Source of the DNA: Amoebidium appalachense
Taxonomy: Eukaryota; Ichthyosporea
Direction of reading: 5' to 3'
Length of the DNA stretch: 64,000 bases
Assembly: GCA_963693365.1 (NCBI GenBank)
Contig: CAVNZM010000004.1
Location: forward strand, 4,092,001-4,156,000
How positions within the stretch are numbered: position 1 is the stretch's first letter; every line of letters starts with the position of its first letter. Of this stretch, positions 1 through 29,428 are shown one piece after another. The position numbers and the translations under genes are program-made. Below the pieces are notes generated by a model. It had not been told where the DNA came from. It made no database searches and saw only the letters and a program-made list of their open reading frames with translations.

Positions 1-19
1 CATGTTCTTTTGGTTTCAG

Positions 20-50
20 GAGACGGACCTCGCAGTGTGCCCGAGCACGA
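20..50 (+). CDS. Possible upstream exon of the NTR-like gene
   Basis: A TTTGGTTTCAG acceptor ends at 19. A short frame (GPRSVPEH) runs to a weak GTGATT donor at 51 and leaves two bases. That is the phase required by the exon starting at 767. The donor is poor and the exon is tiny, so the assignment is tentative. Confidence 0.25.
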
Positions 51-460
51 GTGATTATGTGCAATTTGTGTTGGAATTTTGCTGTGTCGTGGCTTAGAAA
101 AGATGTGTGCATGCACATAGAGCACTTTTATGATGTGCTTATGCTGTGTGTATAATATGGCTATTTTGACGCTTCCAATATGGCCAATATTGCGATTGCC
201 AGTCATGTTGATTTGGCCTCGTGACCCCTGAGTTTTTATGATCTACCCGCACCCGTGGTTTGGCACGGTATGGGGATTGGCTCAAAAGAGCAGGTTTTAT
301 GTTTGTGTATGTCAAGTATCTTCATGTATGGGCATGCGTGTATAAATATGTGCGTGATGTGCAGGTTATTTCTCAGCGACCTATGGGATGCATTCAATCC
401 ACGGTTGTACGAACTTCCTGCATACATTTCCTGTTGTTACATTTTTTGTGCCATTTTACA

Positions 461-606
461 TTAACCAGATCCGAGTTGTCCGTTGCAAGTGTTGAGCTGA
501 ATTAGCCGTTTTTTTTTACTGTGGTAATTGTTGTTAACCAGATCCGAGTTGTCCGTTGCAAGTGTTGAGATGAATTACCGTTTTTTTAACTGTGGCAATT
601 GTTGTT
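461..606 (+). repeat. Two tandem copies of a 73-bp unit in the presumed intron
   Basis: TTAACCAGATCCGAGTTG begins at 461 and again at 534, with the following ~50 bases nearly identical including a T-run. It is one of several local tandem duplications in the window. Confidence 0.85.
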
Positions 607-766
607 AAGTGTGTAGTGATCCATTGACGCAGATGCTTTAAATACATGGCACATGGATTGATGAAGAGAACTTTGGCATTTAGTTTGTTGCCTATCGCCA
701 GTTCTGTGACTCAGTGTGCATTGCAAAACACCACCCATGAATAACCAAATCTGATGTGTTTTACAG

Positions 767-897
767 TGCCGTGGGAGGTAATGTGCGATACATTGTCCAG
801 GTCACAGACAGCATTCGCGGCACTGTGGCGGTAATGCCCCCCCCTCCCCCTTCCCTACCTTCCTGTTGCTCTGGCCATTCTCGTCTTCCAAGCACAC

Positions 898-936
<39 letters not shown>

Positions 937-1377
937 CACACGCACACACAGGATTCTTACTCCTCTATTGGCACGGTACCATTTATGTTGTCTTGGGCTT
1001 TGCACTCCTACTGCACCATTGCTCACACACCAACTCAGTTAAGTGGAGCTCTTTCTCCATTCTCTACATCACTCATGGGCATGGTTTAGAACCCTGCTAG
1101 GACCCAAAACATGGACACTTACAAACTCTCGATCACACACTGTACATATGGAAGTGCACACAAGTTTGGTTGCGTTCTCTGCCCCTCCTGCAACCGCCCC
1201 CCTCCATCCTACTGTCATTCCCTCCTTCCGTAGGGTTGCCGACTGACACGTATCTACATCGTGTATCGGATTCCCTTGGCATCCACACATAAACATAGCG
1301 TTTGAACCCACACGCACACGCACGCGCGCGCACATATGCGCCACTGAGCATAAGCACACCCATACGCACAAGCACAC

Positions 1378-1449
<72 letters not shown>

Positions 1450-3671
1450 GGGAGCCAAGGTGACGCTTCAGACGCCTGCCACGGCCAAGGACTGTGGTGT
1501 TCTTGGACTCAAGGATGGAGTTGAGCACGTGTTCACTGTGGCCAAGCTGGGCATGATCACTGATTGTGGTCTGAATAAGCCGTGGGCTACTCTGGACCCA
1601 GTTCTCCGCCTGTATGGAACACCAAACCCTCCCTCCCCCCTCCCCCTCCCCCTCCCCCCACCCCCTCAAAGGATAGGCTTGATTATAATGCATACTCTTT
1701 ATGTGTGATACACGCTCAGCCTCTTGTTTCCCGTTATGAGTAAATTGTACTCTAAGGGCAATCTAACCCCCCCCCCCCCCCCCCCCTTCAGCCTCTTGTT
1801 TCCCGTTATGTGTAAATTGTACTCTAAGGGCAATCTAACCACCCCCCCCCCCCCCATCCCCCATTCACATTCACACACAAGCACATGTACACACACACGC
1901 ACACACACACGGCTGATGGGCCCTGTTCTTGTTGCATGCTGTGTGGTTGTGCTATTGTTTGCAGTTCACACAGGCACACTCACACGGTGTTCCTCTTTCT
2001 GTGTGTGTAGAGCCGCTCTTTCTGCGCACTTCACTCATAGCCCCACCCACATCCCTTGTGTGCACCCGAGTTTCTTGATATAGATGCGCATGTGAATATG
2101 TCTTGATGTGAGTTTAAATGGAGTGTTCTGTGGACTGTGGATGTGCTGCCCCCCCCCCCCCCCTCCCCCCTCCCCCCCTTTCCCCCTCTCCCCCTCTCCC
2201 CCGGCCGCGTTAAGCTATCCACCTGCCCAATTTCAGCTCCGACTTAGGAAAGTCCTTTGTCTTCTACAACCTTTACTCCCCATTCATGCACCATTCTGTC
2301 TCTTCCCCGACGGGCTCTGTATCTGTCAAAACATATCTTTTCTCACGCTTAATAATCCACATACACGGATCTGCGCTCTTTCACTCACTCACACATGCAC
2401 TTGAACACACACGTACACTCACCGATTCACTCCCTTGCTTTACATACACTCACACAAACTCACACACACTCACGTTTTGAACTGCCCACACAGAGATCTG
2501 GACGCCAAGAAGGCATGGACGTGTGAGAGGCTCATCATTCCAAATGCTGTCAACCCTGGTGGTGTGCCTATGGTGGGTATCGAATATTTGTGTCTTTTTG
2601 TACCTGATGTATCTCTCTCTCTTTTCACTCTCCATTCTTTTTTATATGGGTGGGGGGAAGGGAAGAAAAGGGGGGGGGGGGGGGGGTTGTATGGGTGCAT
2701 GCGTCTGTGTTTACGTGTTGCTTGCCTGGATAGTTGCCGTGCTTATGACCACAGACACATAAAAAGAAATCTCATTGAAATGGGTTGCCTACCTCCTATT
2801 CCTTCCCTCTCCACCTTATTCCTTGCCCTCGCCCACATACTACCTCGTTTTCTCCACCATACTCAATGTCAGTAACTGATACAATTTCTGTTAATTACTT
2901 TTTCGTCACTGTAGTGTATGTGCAGGTGTATGAGGGTGTGTGCATGTGAGTGAGTGAGTGCATACGTGTGTGCCAGTGTGCATAGGTGACATCGAATATC
3001 ATTGGTGCTGGTGACGACAAGGAAATCATGAATATACACTATGTTTCTTGCAAACACGTACTAGAGAAAAGTTCACAAAGAAGAACCTGTTAACCTTGTC
3101 CTCCCCCCCTCCCCCCCCCCCCCCCCCCCTCTCCCCCAATACACACATGCTCAGTTATTATGTGTGCCTTGCGATTAGCATGCCACTATCCCTCGTTCGT
3201 GTGCATCTTCTGCATTCTAACACATTTTAACCCTTCCCCCCCCCACCCCTTCCCTCTTTCTAGCCCGTTCAAGCGCAAGTCATCCCATCAGAACCCGCCG
3301 CTCCCGCCGCGCCTTCTGCCCCGGCTGCCCCTTCCCCCACACCCAGCCCTGTGCCCATCCCCCAGCTCACCGTGGTCCCACCCCCTGCTCTCTCACCGGA
3401 GCAGGCGAAAGCAGCAGTTGCTGAGGCAGCTCAGGCGGCTGCGGCGGTGGCAAATGTGACGGCACCTAGTAGCACTAATGGGGGGGAGGCGGTGAAGGTG
3501 TGTGTGTGTGTGTATGTGTGTGTATGTATGTGTGCGTGTGCGTGTGTGTGTGGTTCATGCGCGTGTATGATGTGGATGGGGTGTTGCAGTTTGATTTAGG
3601 TTCTTTCTTCTCATTTTTCTTTTGCCTTTTTTTTTTTTTTTTTTTTTTTTTCCCCTGCATTTCCTTTTTTT

Positions 3672-3702
<31 letters not shown>

Positions 3703-4623
3703 AGGGGGGGGGGGAGCAGATGAGAAAGGCGTCTGTGTGGGTTGGGGTGTTCGTGTGTGTGGGAGGGGGGGGGGGGGAGGGGAGGGAGGGGGGGGGGGGG
3801 GGGGGTATCAAGGTTGATTGGTGAGGGACGCCATTCACACCAAGCCTATAGGTAGTTGAAGTAAATAGATAGACGTGAAGTGGAGCATCGGTTGGCGTGG
3901 TGTGTGTGAGGTTGTGATCAAGGAGGGGAGGGGAAGAAGTTGGTTTTTGTGGCGTAGAACGGCTCTTGTGTGTGTGTGTGTGTGTGTTTGGGGGGAGGGG
4001 GGGGGAGGGGGGAAGCTGCATGAGTATGATTTGCACACACATACGCAAACATCTGTTGGTCTGTTAATGAATTTTTTTTCTTGTCCCCCATCTCCCACGT
4101 ACCTTTCTGCTGTATGCAGCATCCTAATCCTTCATTTCCTTCCATCCCTGCTTCCTCCTCCCCTACCCCCCCCCCCCATCCCCTACCCCCCACCCCACCT
4201 CCCACCCACACAAAATACACACCTCCATCTCTTCCACCACCCACCCTCTTTTTGCACAGGTTGTTTCTCTAGGGCAGCTTGTAGGGTTTGGTGTTCAGGC
4301 ACCAGGGGAGAAGCAGAAGAAGTGCAGTGCCATCACGAATGGCTGCAGGGGATGCATTGGGGCTGGCTGCACGTGGCAGCCCGATGGGGATGATGGTTTC
4401 TGCACAGAGGCCTGTGACTTTGCTGTATGCATTTACCCCCCCCACACCCACCCGCCCATCCACCCTCCCACACATCTGCACATATACACTCGCACACAAA
4501 TCCTTCGCATGCACGACATGAACAAGAAAGACACGAAATATATGCTAATGCATGCATGAACCAAACCCTCTCCCTCCCCCTACGACCATGACACTGCCAC
4601 ACAAAATACCTGCACACGCGTTT

Positions 4624-4663
<40 letters not shown>

Positions 4664-5724
4664 GAACACCAACACACAGAAGAACATCAACACACACAAT
4701 CGGGAACGGAACGGCCCCGCACCCTCTCACCAGAAAGCAATCACCTGCCCACGCTTTGTCACCACACAATCTAATCTGGTGCCTAGCTGGGGCCCTAAAA
4801 GCTCTAGCACAAACACACTGAGAGTATGGTACCACAAACTTCCCCATGAAACCTACATGCGCTCTGATCATAGGTTCTAGCTATCATCGGCATACTCTTC
4901 CCCCCCCCCCCCCCCCCCCCCCCGTCCGCCCGCCCGCCCTCCCCTCGGGTCCCCTGTCCTCAGTGCTCCTCTCTCTCTCTCTCTCTCTCCTACCATCAAT
5001 TGTGCTCCCTTACACCCACCCACTTCATTCTCCACTTACACCAACCATCAACCCCCCCCCTCCCCCCCCCCCCACAAAAAAAAAATACAAAAAAAACAGG
5101 ACATGATCTGTCAGAAGGTAGTGAAGGAGTGCAAGGGCTACGCGCCTCCCGTCGCCGAGCAACTTGAGGCCCAGGCACCTCTTGCACCCCCTTCGGATAC
5201 GGCTGCGGAAGCAAAGGTTCTTTTGGATGATAAGAAGTGCTTCTCCCTGACTGAGAAGGGGTGCACGGGGTGCATCAGTGCGGGATGTACTTGGCAGGGA
5301 GAGGCTAAGGCCTGCACCCTCGAATGCTCCATCACGGTATGAAGCTAATATATGTCTTGTTGACTTTTTATTATTATTATTATTTTATTTTTTTTTGGGC
5401 TGTGTTGGTTCGTTGGTTTGTTATTGTTGGTGATGATAGGCTTTGAAAGTTGAGATTTTCTGAGACTATCTGGGCTGAATAGATCTATGGTGTCGTGACT
5501 GTGTTGTGGTGTCATTGGTTGGAATAACATGGAGTATTAGAAGTCGACATTTTACGGGGGCCTGGACGGGTTGTTGCTGTGTGGGACATGTCTATGGCGA
5601 TAGCTGGAATTTTTTTTGTAGTTTCTTGCATGTTGATTCAGTTTTTTCTTGTCACTGTAGTTCATTGTGAGCCCTCCTCCCCCCCCCCCCCCCCCCTCCC
5701 CTCTACCCTTAAACACATACGCAC

Positions 5725-5769
<45 letters not shown>

Positions 5770-6365
5770 CTCTCTCTCCCTCTCCCTCTCCCTCTCCCCC
5801 TACACACATACTCTTACAATGATTCATCCACAATTGCTTACTCACATTTGCGGACCACACCACCACCCGTTTTCTATTGTCCCCCAACAAACAATTGTCA
5901 GCAAACGAGCAAAAACGAACCAAAATTTAATTTAATAGCAAATATAATTTAATAATCACTAACCCAACCAACCAATCAAAACAGGGTACCAACGACTGCA
6001 CGCGCAATGCCACCAACTGCCTCGCCGCTCGCCTAATCGTTGCAGCCCCTCCCCCCGAGCTTGTGAACCCCGAGGCTCTGTGCAAGAAGTACACAAACTG
6101 TTCGGATTGCACCAACGCAGCTCTGCCCGGGGACAAGACGTGCACGTGGCAGCCTGAGGCAAAGATGTGCACCCACGCATGTGCTGTGGAGGTGTGTGTG
6201 TGTGTGTGTGTCTGCATATGTGTTGAAGAAAGGGATTGGGGTGGATGGTGTTCGTACTGGGTAAAAGTTGGGGGTTGTTGGTGGGTGGGCTGGTTAACAG
6301 TAAATGTGTATAATGGCTTGAGAGACGAGCAGGTTTTTTGCCTTACTGCTGCATGTGTGTAACAA

Positions 6366-6396
<31 letters not shown>

Positions 6397-6404
6397 GGGG
6401 AAAC

Positions 6405-6435
<31 letters not shown>

Positions 6436-6557
6436 GGCTAGTCTTAACGACACAAGCATTCTTTGTCGCAGAACCGAATCTTAACGTCCCATTTTTAACC
6501 CCTCGTACACGCCTATGCACACACACCAACACATACATGTACACCCACACGCGCGCG

Positions 6558-6594
<37 letters not shown>

Positions 6595-6756
6595 ACACAG
6601 ACGATAAACTGCATCGTTAAGGGTACCCCCTGCCCCGTACCGGCCGCCGTTGATGCCGCCTCCCTGAAACCCTCCCCGCCTGCCGGAGCTGTTGCTGCTG
6701 CCGCCGGGTCGCAAAATGGCGGCGGCATTGGATTGGTTAATGTAAACGGCAACTAA
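767..6756 (+). CDS. Secreted NTR/TIMP-like protein with three PSI-like Cys-rich repeats (5' end missing)
   Basis: Eight exons with matching phases: 767-830, 1448-1611, 2494-2572, 3264-3497, 4260-4424, 5100-5336, 5985-6191, 6601-6756 (TAA), giving about 434 visible residues. The first three exons read like an NTR (netrin/TIMP) module: a strand around RYIVQVTDSIRG, then KVTLQTP...DCGV, then DCGLNKPWATL and a later WTC. Exon four is an Ala/Pro-rich linker. Exons five to seven each encode one Cys-rich repeat of the form C-x(6-7)-C-x2-C-x(3-8)-CTWQ-x-C-x3-C, resembling PSI domains. The last exon is an Ala-rich tail with two Cys. All introns after the third exon are phase 0, so one exon equals one domain. 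NTR and PSI modules are extracellular in known proteins, so secretion or a cell-surface role is inferred. The signal peptide would lie off the window. Protease inhibition as in TIMPs is not shown. An AATAAA at 7079 may serve as poly(A) signal. Confidence 0.72.
1379..1446 (+). repeat. (CA)n microsatellite used as the pyrimidine/acceptor tract
   Basis: An uninterrupted (CA)n of about 68 bp ends exactly at the acceptor of the exon at 1448 (CACACAG). The same arrangement, CA-repeat running into CAG/exon, recurs at other exons of the window, for example 6601. Confidence 0.9.
1718..1850 (+). repeat. Two tandem copies of a ~71-bp intronic unit ending in a C-run
   Basis: CAGCCTCTTGTTTCCCGTT occurs at 1718 and 1789. 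Each copy is followed by the same AAATTGTACTCTAAGGGC block and a long C-run. The region 1612-2493 is an intron and is otherwise pyrimidine- and CA-rich. Confidence 0.8.
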
Positions 6757-7542
6757 CCAACGTGGGTTTAAACAACCGATGGTAAACATGCACAGCACAG
6801 GTGATAGGACTATGGCTACAAGTTGTTTAGAAATTATTTATGCCCGGTCGTTTGCCGCTTTTAGAATTCATCTTATTTAGTACTGGGCCATGTATCCTTA
6901 ACTTACGTTAGTGGGGTGCAGACTTAAGCTCTCGGCTCGACAACATTACTAATAGGCCTATAATCATTCATTTGTCCTACTTGTACCGGAGGGCTTTTTT
7001 CAATTTTTTTGTCTAAATGACTATGTTTTCTTTTCTCCTATGATCCAATGCTGGCCCATCTAGTATTGCTGTATCCCCAATAAACCAGCAAATTGAATTA
7101 CAGAAGTGCAGTTTAATTCCTTGCACTGTTGCGCAAACACGTGACTGATTCTTTCTGTTCCTCTGTCGAAGTCTGGGTTTGCACACAGCCTACAGCATTA
7201 AGGCGAGTGTGACATTGTGCATATGTGTGCCTCTGATGGTGTATGTGGAGCTCACGATCAAGCCGTCTAGCTGCCAGATTTGAGGGGCGGGGGGGAGATA
7301 AACATGTTGTTGTTGTTTGTGTGTGTGTGTGGGGGGGGGGGGGGGAGGGATGATATTGCACACTTTGTCACTGTGGTTGAATATACAACGACACACTAAA
7401 TGACTTGCGAGAAAGCACATGCGGACTCCACCTGTATGTGCACGTCCATGTACGTTCATGTTCCTCCGGCCGCCACCCACTCCCCCGGGCCAAAAGCCAG
7501 CTGCGCATCCTGAGTTGTCCGTGCTTGCAATTGCATGCATTA

Positions 7543-7604
<62 letters not shown>

Positions 7605-9701
7605 CCGGTACCATGGCCACGGTGGCCATGGTGAGCACCATCGATATATATCACCTAACACGCACGTACATCACAAACACACATGTGTACATGCCCCGGC
7701 CCGCGGCCCGTGGCACACATGATGTACACACCGTACAACGGTTACAGTGGACAAACACACACCTGCACTCTGTGACACACTATAGTAGTGCATGTCACTG
7801 TTGCACACATATCGACAGTGCATGTGCACACGTACGTACAAACAGAGAGGAAGATGGATTGGAGCGTGCACGTGTGTCATGCTGCACATGTACACACACG
7901 TGCACACATGCATGTGCAATGAGGCCATGAACAATACGTATATATGTTTATCATGGTGAACAACATCTGGTGCCAAATGAAGAAGAAGAAGTTTAGAAGA
8001 GTTGGTTCCTGCGCACTTCCTGCTTCCGCGGGAACACCAACGGTGACCACTGGGTGTCCGAGAAATGGAATGCAGTCGGGAAACGCGCCAAAAAAGTTTT
8101 GGAGGATCGTGGATTCCGATGTCATCAGATCGTCCAATCACGTCGCACTAGCTTGAACCAAAGCAACCAATCAAAGCCCATAAACACCCCACGCTCGGAG
8201 ATCGCGAGGTTCTCGTTTTGGCTTTTCAGCTGTTCCATCTAGCGAACGTGTATGTTCTCGTGATCTGTTCTGCAAATTGTGGCCCCCCGAGCCACAATAA
8301 ACTTGGTGCGACCTGCAAGAATTACGTCAGAGGTTCTAGAACGTAAGAGAACAATATTCTATTATAGGATTACAGTTGGTTATTTTCGTATCACAAGTAG
8401 AAAAAGCGTCAACGTTTGCTCAGAGTTCTCTGTGTGCCTACGAAAGTCCGTGAGGGGGGGACATCGTCTATGAACGATATTACTATACTGTCGTGCAAAC
8501 ACATGAACGGCAGGGTGCTACATAATATAATTTGGTATTTTACAAAATTCTGACACCTGGTACCAGCTACATGTTTTTACAAACGTGTTTTCTGTGTTAG
8601 GTGCACATATGTGTATGTAGGCATATATGGCACGGTGGATTAGCTCTTACCAGGCCCAGACCTGAATTCGTCGCTGCATTTTCTGCATAACAGGTCGATA
8701 GTGCTGCTAGAGTATACTTAATTTTCCTTTCACATATGCATCTCATGGTCCTCTAATACAGCAAGGCTATATACTGCTTCTAATCCAGCACAGCACGAAC
8801 ATTACAATTCTGGCTAAATAGCACCTCGTTGTCAACAACCACCCCTGTTCACAGTTGATGAATTTGTGAGGTGTTTATCCTCGAAGGTCCTTCTTCTGTC
8901 GCATTTGGTTGGTTGTAACTCCACTCCGTTTAGAGCAAGGTAATAATGCAACCCACCCACAAGCCATGTTTTATGTGAACGTTGTGGTCGTCCGGAGCCC
9001 CGGTTTTCCTAAACATGTAACGTGCGGAGCAGGACACGCGGACCCTGGCCTACTCCAAGGGTTTAGAGTACAAACATGTTCCGTACTTAAACATGTATAA
9101 CGGTGAAGGTTTAAACAGCTCGTAAAATGTGCACTCACAAGCGTGTGCAAAGAGGGGTGCTGACTTTTTAATATCTTCGAATAACTTACAAATGAAACCC
9201 TATTTTCTTTAAAAAGCAATTCACTACATGCCCGAGCGAGAGCATTGTCCATTAAAAGAAAGCCACACACTGCCCCATGCCTCATCCTGTGTTGATAAAG
9301 TGGGGAAAGGGTGCAATTTGGATTTTGTGGATAATAGACCTCTGTGCTGACTGTGTGTTGTATGAGCACTGCACATCAAGTCCCCCCCCCCCCCCCCCCC
9401 CCCCCCTCCCCTCCCCACCGATTTTTGTTAATCCAGTCCCGTCTTGTTCTTCCACCTTCCTAACACCAGGCATGTCGTCCCTAGAGGCCTCTTAATGAAA
9501 GTTTATTCACTGCCCGCACTAACAATATGTTTATAAGCAGAGCCCCTGTCTGCTACGTATACAGCCAGCGAGCCCCGAATACTATTCTTATAACATCAAC
9601 GCCTGTCGTGCACCAATAAAACACGTGCGCGTGGACACGACAAGCTACCTTGCAGTTGATTTCAAAAAACACCATCAACAGCACAGCGGTGTTTCTTCAT
9701 C
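6757..9701. other. Intergenic region without a supported gene
   Basis: This stretch holds an AATAAA at 7079-7084, a C-run followed directly by an A-run at about 7543-7602, a C-run at 9381-9406 and several short frames with no recognisable domain. I see no exon chain with agreeing phases. Confidence 0.6.
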
Positions 9702-16126
<6,425 letters not shown>

Positions 16127-16893
16127 TACGGTATCTGCCTATACATACTTCCTCCTCGCCTTCCCCCCCTCCCACCCACCCACACACACAAACACACACA
16201 CGCACACACACACACGCACGCACACACGCACACACACACGCACGCACGCACACCCACCCACCCACCCACCCACCCACCCACACCACCACCACTCCTTTTT
16301 CTCTTCCCTTCCAGGTTCTTCTGGATTCCCCCCCCCCCCCCCCCCCCCTCCCCCCCCCGCCGCGCCCGCCTTTCTCCCTCTGCAACCAAAAAACAGAACG
16401 TACACCCACACACACACACACACACACACCGTGTGACACATGCCACAACTTCTGGTACATATATATCGGCCTGCACGATTGGATACACAAAAAGTTCACC
16501 CTGCAAGTGCATGGCCAGATTGGAGGTTTTCCTTCTTTAATTTATCATCTTCGTTTATGCATTTTTTATCTGCGGCTTAATTCAATGGTATTAGCATACA
16601 CTTACAAGCATCGATCACTTTCTCATGATTTTAAGAATCCCATTTATTGAAGTTAGAAGTTTTGCCGTTCTTGAACACTGCAGATGTAAACATGTGCAGA
16701 TGTAAACATGCTTAAAAAGCGATAGTTAAAGTGTTAATAAATGTAAAGTCTGCAACGATGTAGATGTAATAAAAGAACATACAAAAGTAGAAGCCTGGTT
16801 TTCATACGATTATCAATATGTGACCATTCATATGTACACTCATGAGTATTCAAAGAGCAATACATTGATTCAAAAGAGCACGTTTCGTGCGTG

Positions 16894-16985
<92 letters not shown>

Positions 16986-17241
16986 TGCACACAGACGCGC
17001 ACCCCGGAGTCGGGTGTGTACATACATACTTGCACACGCGCACATTTGTGTGCCCGCACATGTGCATGCCTGTTTGTGTGCTCGCAACTCTCGGGATGTG
17101 TGTGTGGTGTGTGTGTGTGCACTTGTCTTTCGAAGTACAAAGGCCCATCATAAACAAAGGAAAAAAGAGAACAAAACAAGCGAATTCAGAAAGAAAAACC
17201 AGCAATGAATAAAGTAAAAAGAGCAAGAGCAAAAGGGATGC
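16127..17241. other. Intergenic region between bHLH gene and tRNA cluster
   Basis: It holds CA-rich DNA, a C-run at about 16330-16357 and a (TG)n of ~90 bp at 16895-16984. I see no coding exon. Confidence 0.6.
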
Positions 17242-17313
17242 TGCCCGGACAGAGATTCGAACTCCGGTTACTACGGCCACAACGTAGGGTCCTAACCACT
17301 AGACGATCCGAGC
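17242..17313 (-). tRNA. tRNA-His: tRNA-His (GTG), copy 1
   Basis: A 72-nt cloverleaf on the minus strand. The 7-bp acceptor stem pairs GCTCGGA with TCCGGGC, with discriminator A. The D-arm region reads TCGTCTAGTGGTTAGGA (A box). The anticodon stem-loop is CTACG-TTGTGGC-CGTAG, so the anticodon is GTG. The T arm is CGGAG-TTCGAAT-CTCTG (B box). There is no intron and no CCA. The base before the acceptor is A, so the extra G(-1) of tRNA-His would have to be added after transcription, as Thg1 does in other eukaryotes. A T4 run follows about ten bases downstream. Confidence 0.95.
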
Positions 17314-17548
17314 TGTTCACATTCCAAGGAAAAAGAAAAATGTCAAACCTTAACTCAAAGCGCACATGAAAATGTGTTGTAGGTGTTGCGCATCTGTTGT
17401 GCATGTGTGTGTGGGTACGCGTGTAAAAGAAAGCCTATGAAGCAGTTGAAAAAAAATCTTTGACAGACCCGGGAAGGCAAAAATCCAAAGTGCAGGGGCA
17501 GACGACACAGAGAAAGAAGGACGGAAAAGGGAAACTGAAAAAAAAGAG

Positions 17549-17620
17549 TGCCCGGACAGAGATTCGAACTCCGGTTACTACGGCCACAACGTAGGGTCCT
17601 AACCACTAGACGATCCGAGC
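17549..17620 (-). tRNA. tRNA-His: tRNA-His (GTG), copy 2
   Basis: The 72 nt are identical to copy 1. A T8 run follows within a few bases of the 3' end, a strong polymerase III terminator. The spacer to copy 1 is 235 bp and its sequence is not repeated in the other spacer. Confidence 0.95.
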
Positions 17621-17871
17621 TCTGATGCTCACGCTGGGGACATCAAAAAAAACAAAAAAAAAAAAAAAAAAAACAATTGCACCTTCCCCTCCTTTTGCCC
17701 CAGCACTAACAGCAACATGTTTGCAGGGCAAAAAAAAGAAAGAAAGAAAGAAAGATCGATACGCGGTTGTTAGGCAGGGCGCAACCTCAAACAAACAATC
17801 CAGGCCGGGAAAGGCAAATAAGGGGGGGGGGGGGGAGGGGGGGGGAGAAAAAAATGGGGAAAAAAAAGGAA

Positions 17872-17943
17872 TGCCCGGACAGAGATTCGAACTCCGGTTA
17901 CTACGGCCACAACGTAGGGTCCTAACCACTAGACGATCCGAGC
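17872..17943 (-). tRNA. tRNA-His: tRNA-His (GTG), copy 3
   Basis: The 72 nt are identical to the other two copies, followed by a T7 run. The 251-bp spacer to copy 2 contains a long A-run, an AAAG repeat and a G-run. Identity is confined to the gene plus a few flanking bases, which suggests gene conversion or independent insertion rather than simple segmental duplication. Confidence 0.95.
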
Positions 17944-18238
17944 TGTTAATAGGTTGAGGCTCAAATAAAATATGAGCGTCTCAAAGGGAGCCCATGAACA
18001 TAAAGCCGAAAAAGGCTAGTAAGGTTCACATTCTTTCAACTACTCAATGCCAAAAATGATACGTTTTGCCGCCATACATAAACTTCACTTTTAACATTTA
18101 GTTTTGCATTCATTCGGTGTTCAAACTTTCAACCCGTTCGTAAAAAAAGGAACGTAAGGCATTCGTTTTTAAAGCTGCCCAACGTAATCAATAAAACATA
18201 ACTAAAAAAACTATAAAACTCTAAAAAACTATAAAAAA
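17944..18238. other. AT-rich spacer between tRNA cluster and CCDC174 3' end
   Basis: No coding or RNA feature is seen. The spacer contains short AACTATAAA-like direct repeats just after the CCDC174 stop codon. Confidence 0.5.
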
Positions 18239-27941
<9,703 letters not shown>

Positions 27942-28409
27942 TATGGTGTCTTATGAAACGGTAGTTCAAGGGGATGTATATTCACGTGTACTTATTAGAT
28001 CAAGTGTTGGTGTCTAAATGGTTTAATCCAGCTAAGACCAAATAGAAAAAATAAACACTGTGCCTCTAACGGGCGTTTGCTGGACACATGTATGATAAGC
28101 AAAGCTGCCTAACCCCGTGAGCTAGAAGTGAGTTTGCTTGTGACGTATCCCGTTCAGCTACTGATACACGACTCTTACAACGCTCATGTTTTTGGTTGCA
28201 TAGACAACTGCAAGGGGAACGGTGATATTACAAATCGGTGAACAGTTTTGATTAGCGTAAGAAAGACTTTTGAGTATTGAACATTGGCCTATTTTGCATC
28301 GGTGCGTTTAAAAAGTTTGGGATTCCATATTAGTCACGCGTTTGTATTGACGCATAACGGGCATCACTGCTCGCGGTGTCACGAGCCAACTCCCCCCCGC
28401 GGGCCCGCC

Positions 28410-28449
<40 letters not shown>

Positions 28450-28689
28450 ACCCACCCACACCCACCCACACACACGCAAACACCCACCCCATCTCCCGTT
28501 GGCGTACCAAGCCCCAAGAGATGTGGAAGTAGGAACCAAGAGACAAACTACAACAAAGTCATGTTGCGTCTGAAGTCGAACGAAGTGCTCATACATAAAA
28601 ATCTTACCGCGTTGGAGATGCGTGCGCGACGATCCGCGATCATGACTTTGTGGGTGTAGGTGTACGTGTGTTTTCCGAGGGCTTGCGAA

Positions 28690-28725
<36 letters not shown>

Positions 28726-29292
28726 CTTTTTATATGCCACGTACCTTGCGAATTGGTTTTTAGGTGCAGTATCTAGGCTCGCCAGAGGATTTGAGGGGGA
28801 GGCGGGAGGCTTTAAGGAGTTTTAAGGGAGGCCTAGGGCTGGGGGGCCCCGGGGAGGGGGGGGGGGGGGGGGGGGGGGGGGGTCCCTTTCCCACTTCTTT
28901 CACGTGTTTTCCCTTGTTTCGTTCCTTTTTACCCTTCACTCTTTTTCTGCCTTTCTTGCTTTCTTTCTTTCTTCTTTCTTTTTTTTTTTTGGAGGGAAGG
29001 GGGGGGGGGGGGGGGGGGAGGGGAGGGGAGGGGGGCCGGGGGGGGGGTCTAAGACGGCTATACAGAGATAAAGGGGGGGGGGGGGGGGCTTCATATAGCC
29101 TTCTTTTCAGACATCCCCCCTTCCCCCCCTCCCCCCCGGGAAGAGGGGGAAAAAAAAAGAAAGCAAAATTAAAAAAAAAAAACTGGAGAATATCAATAAT
29201 GGTATTGGCCGGAACACCACACCAAAAACTCACAAAAAAACGGCATGACGTTGTATGCCCGGTAATTCGCACATGATTCAGGGGTCACGCAG

Positions 29293-29428
<136 letters not shown>

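Noticed and set aside
1133-1693. Long frames translating (CA)n/(TG)n, C-runs and (GA)n as poly-His/Thr, Cys/Val, Pro or Arg/Glu throughout the window
   Set aside because: They arise only because these repeats have no stop codons in any frame. They show no start context, domain or splice agreement.
7877-8242. Overlapping short frames around 7900-8240 as a gene
   Set aside because: No frame shows domain similarity, splice agreement or consistent codon use.
17606-17929. Minus-strand frames containing MVRTLRCGRSNRSSNLCPG
   Set aside because: This peptide is a translation of the tRNA-His gene and recurs with each copy.
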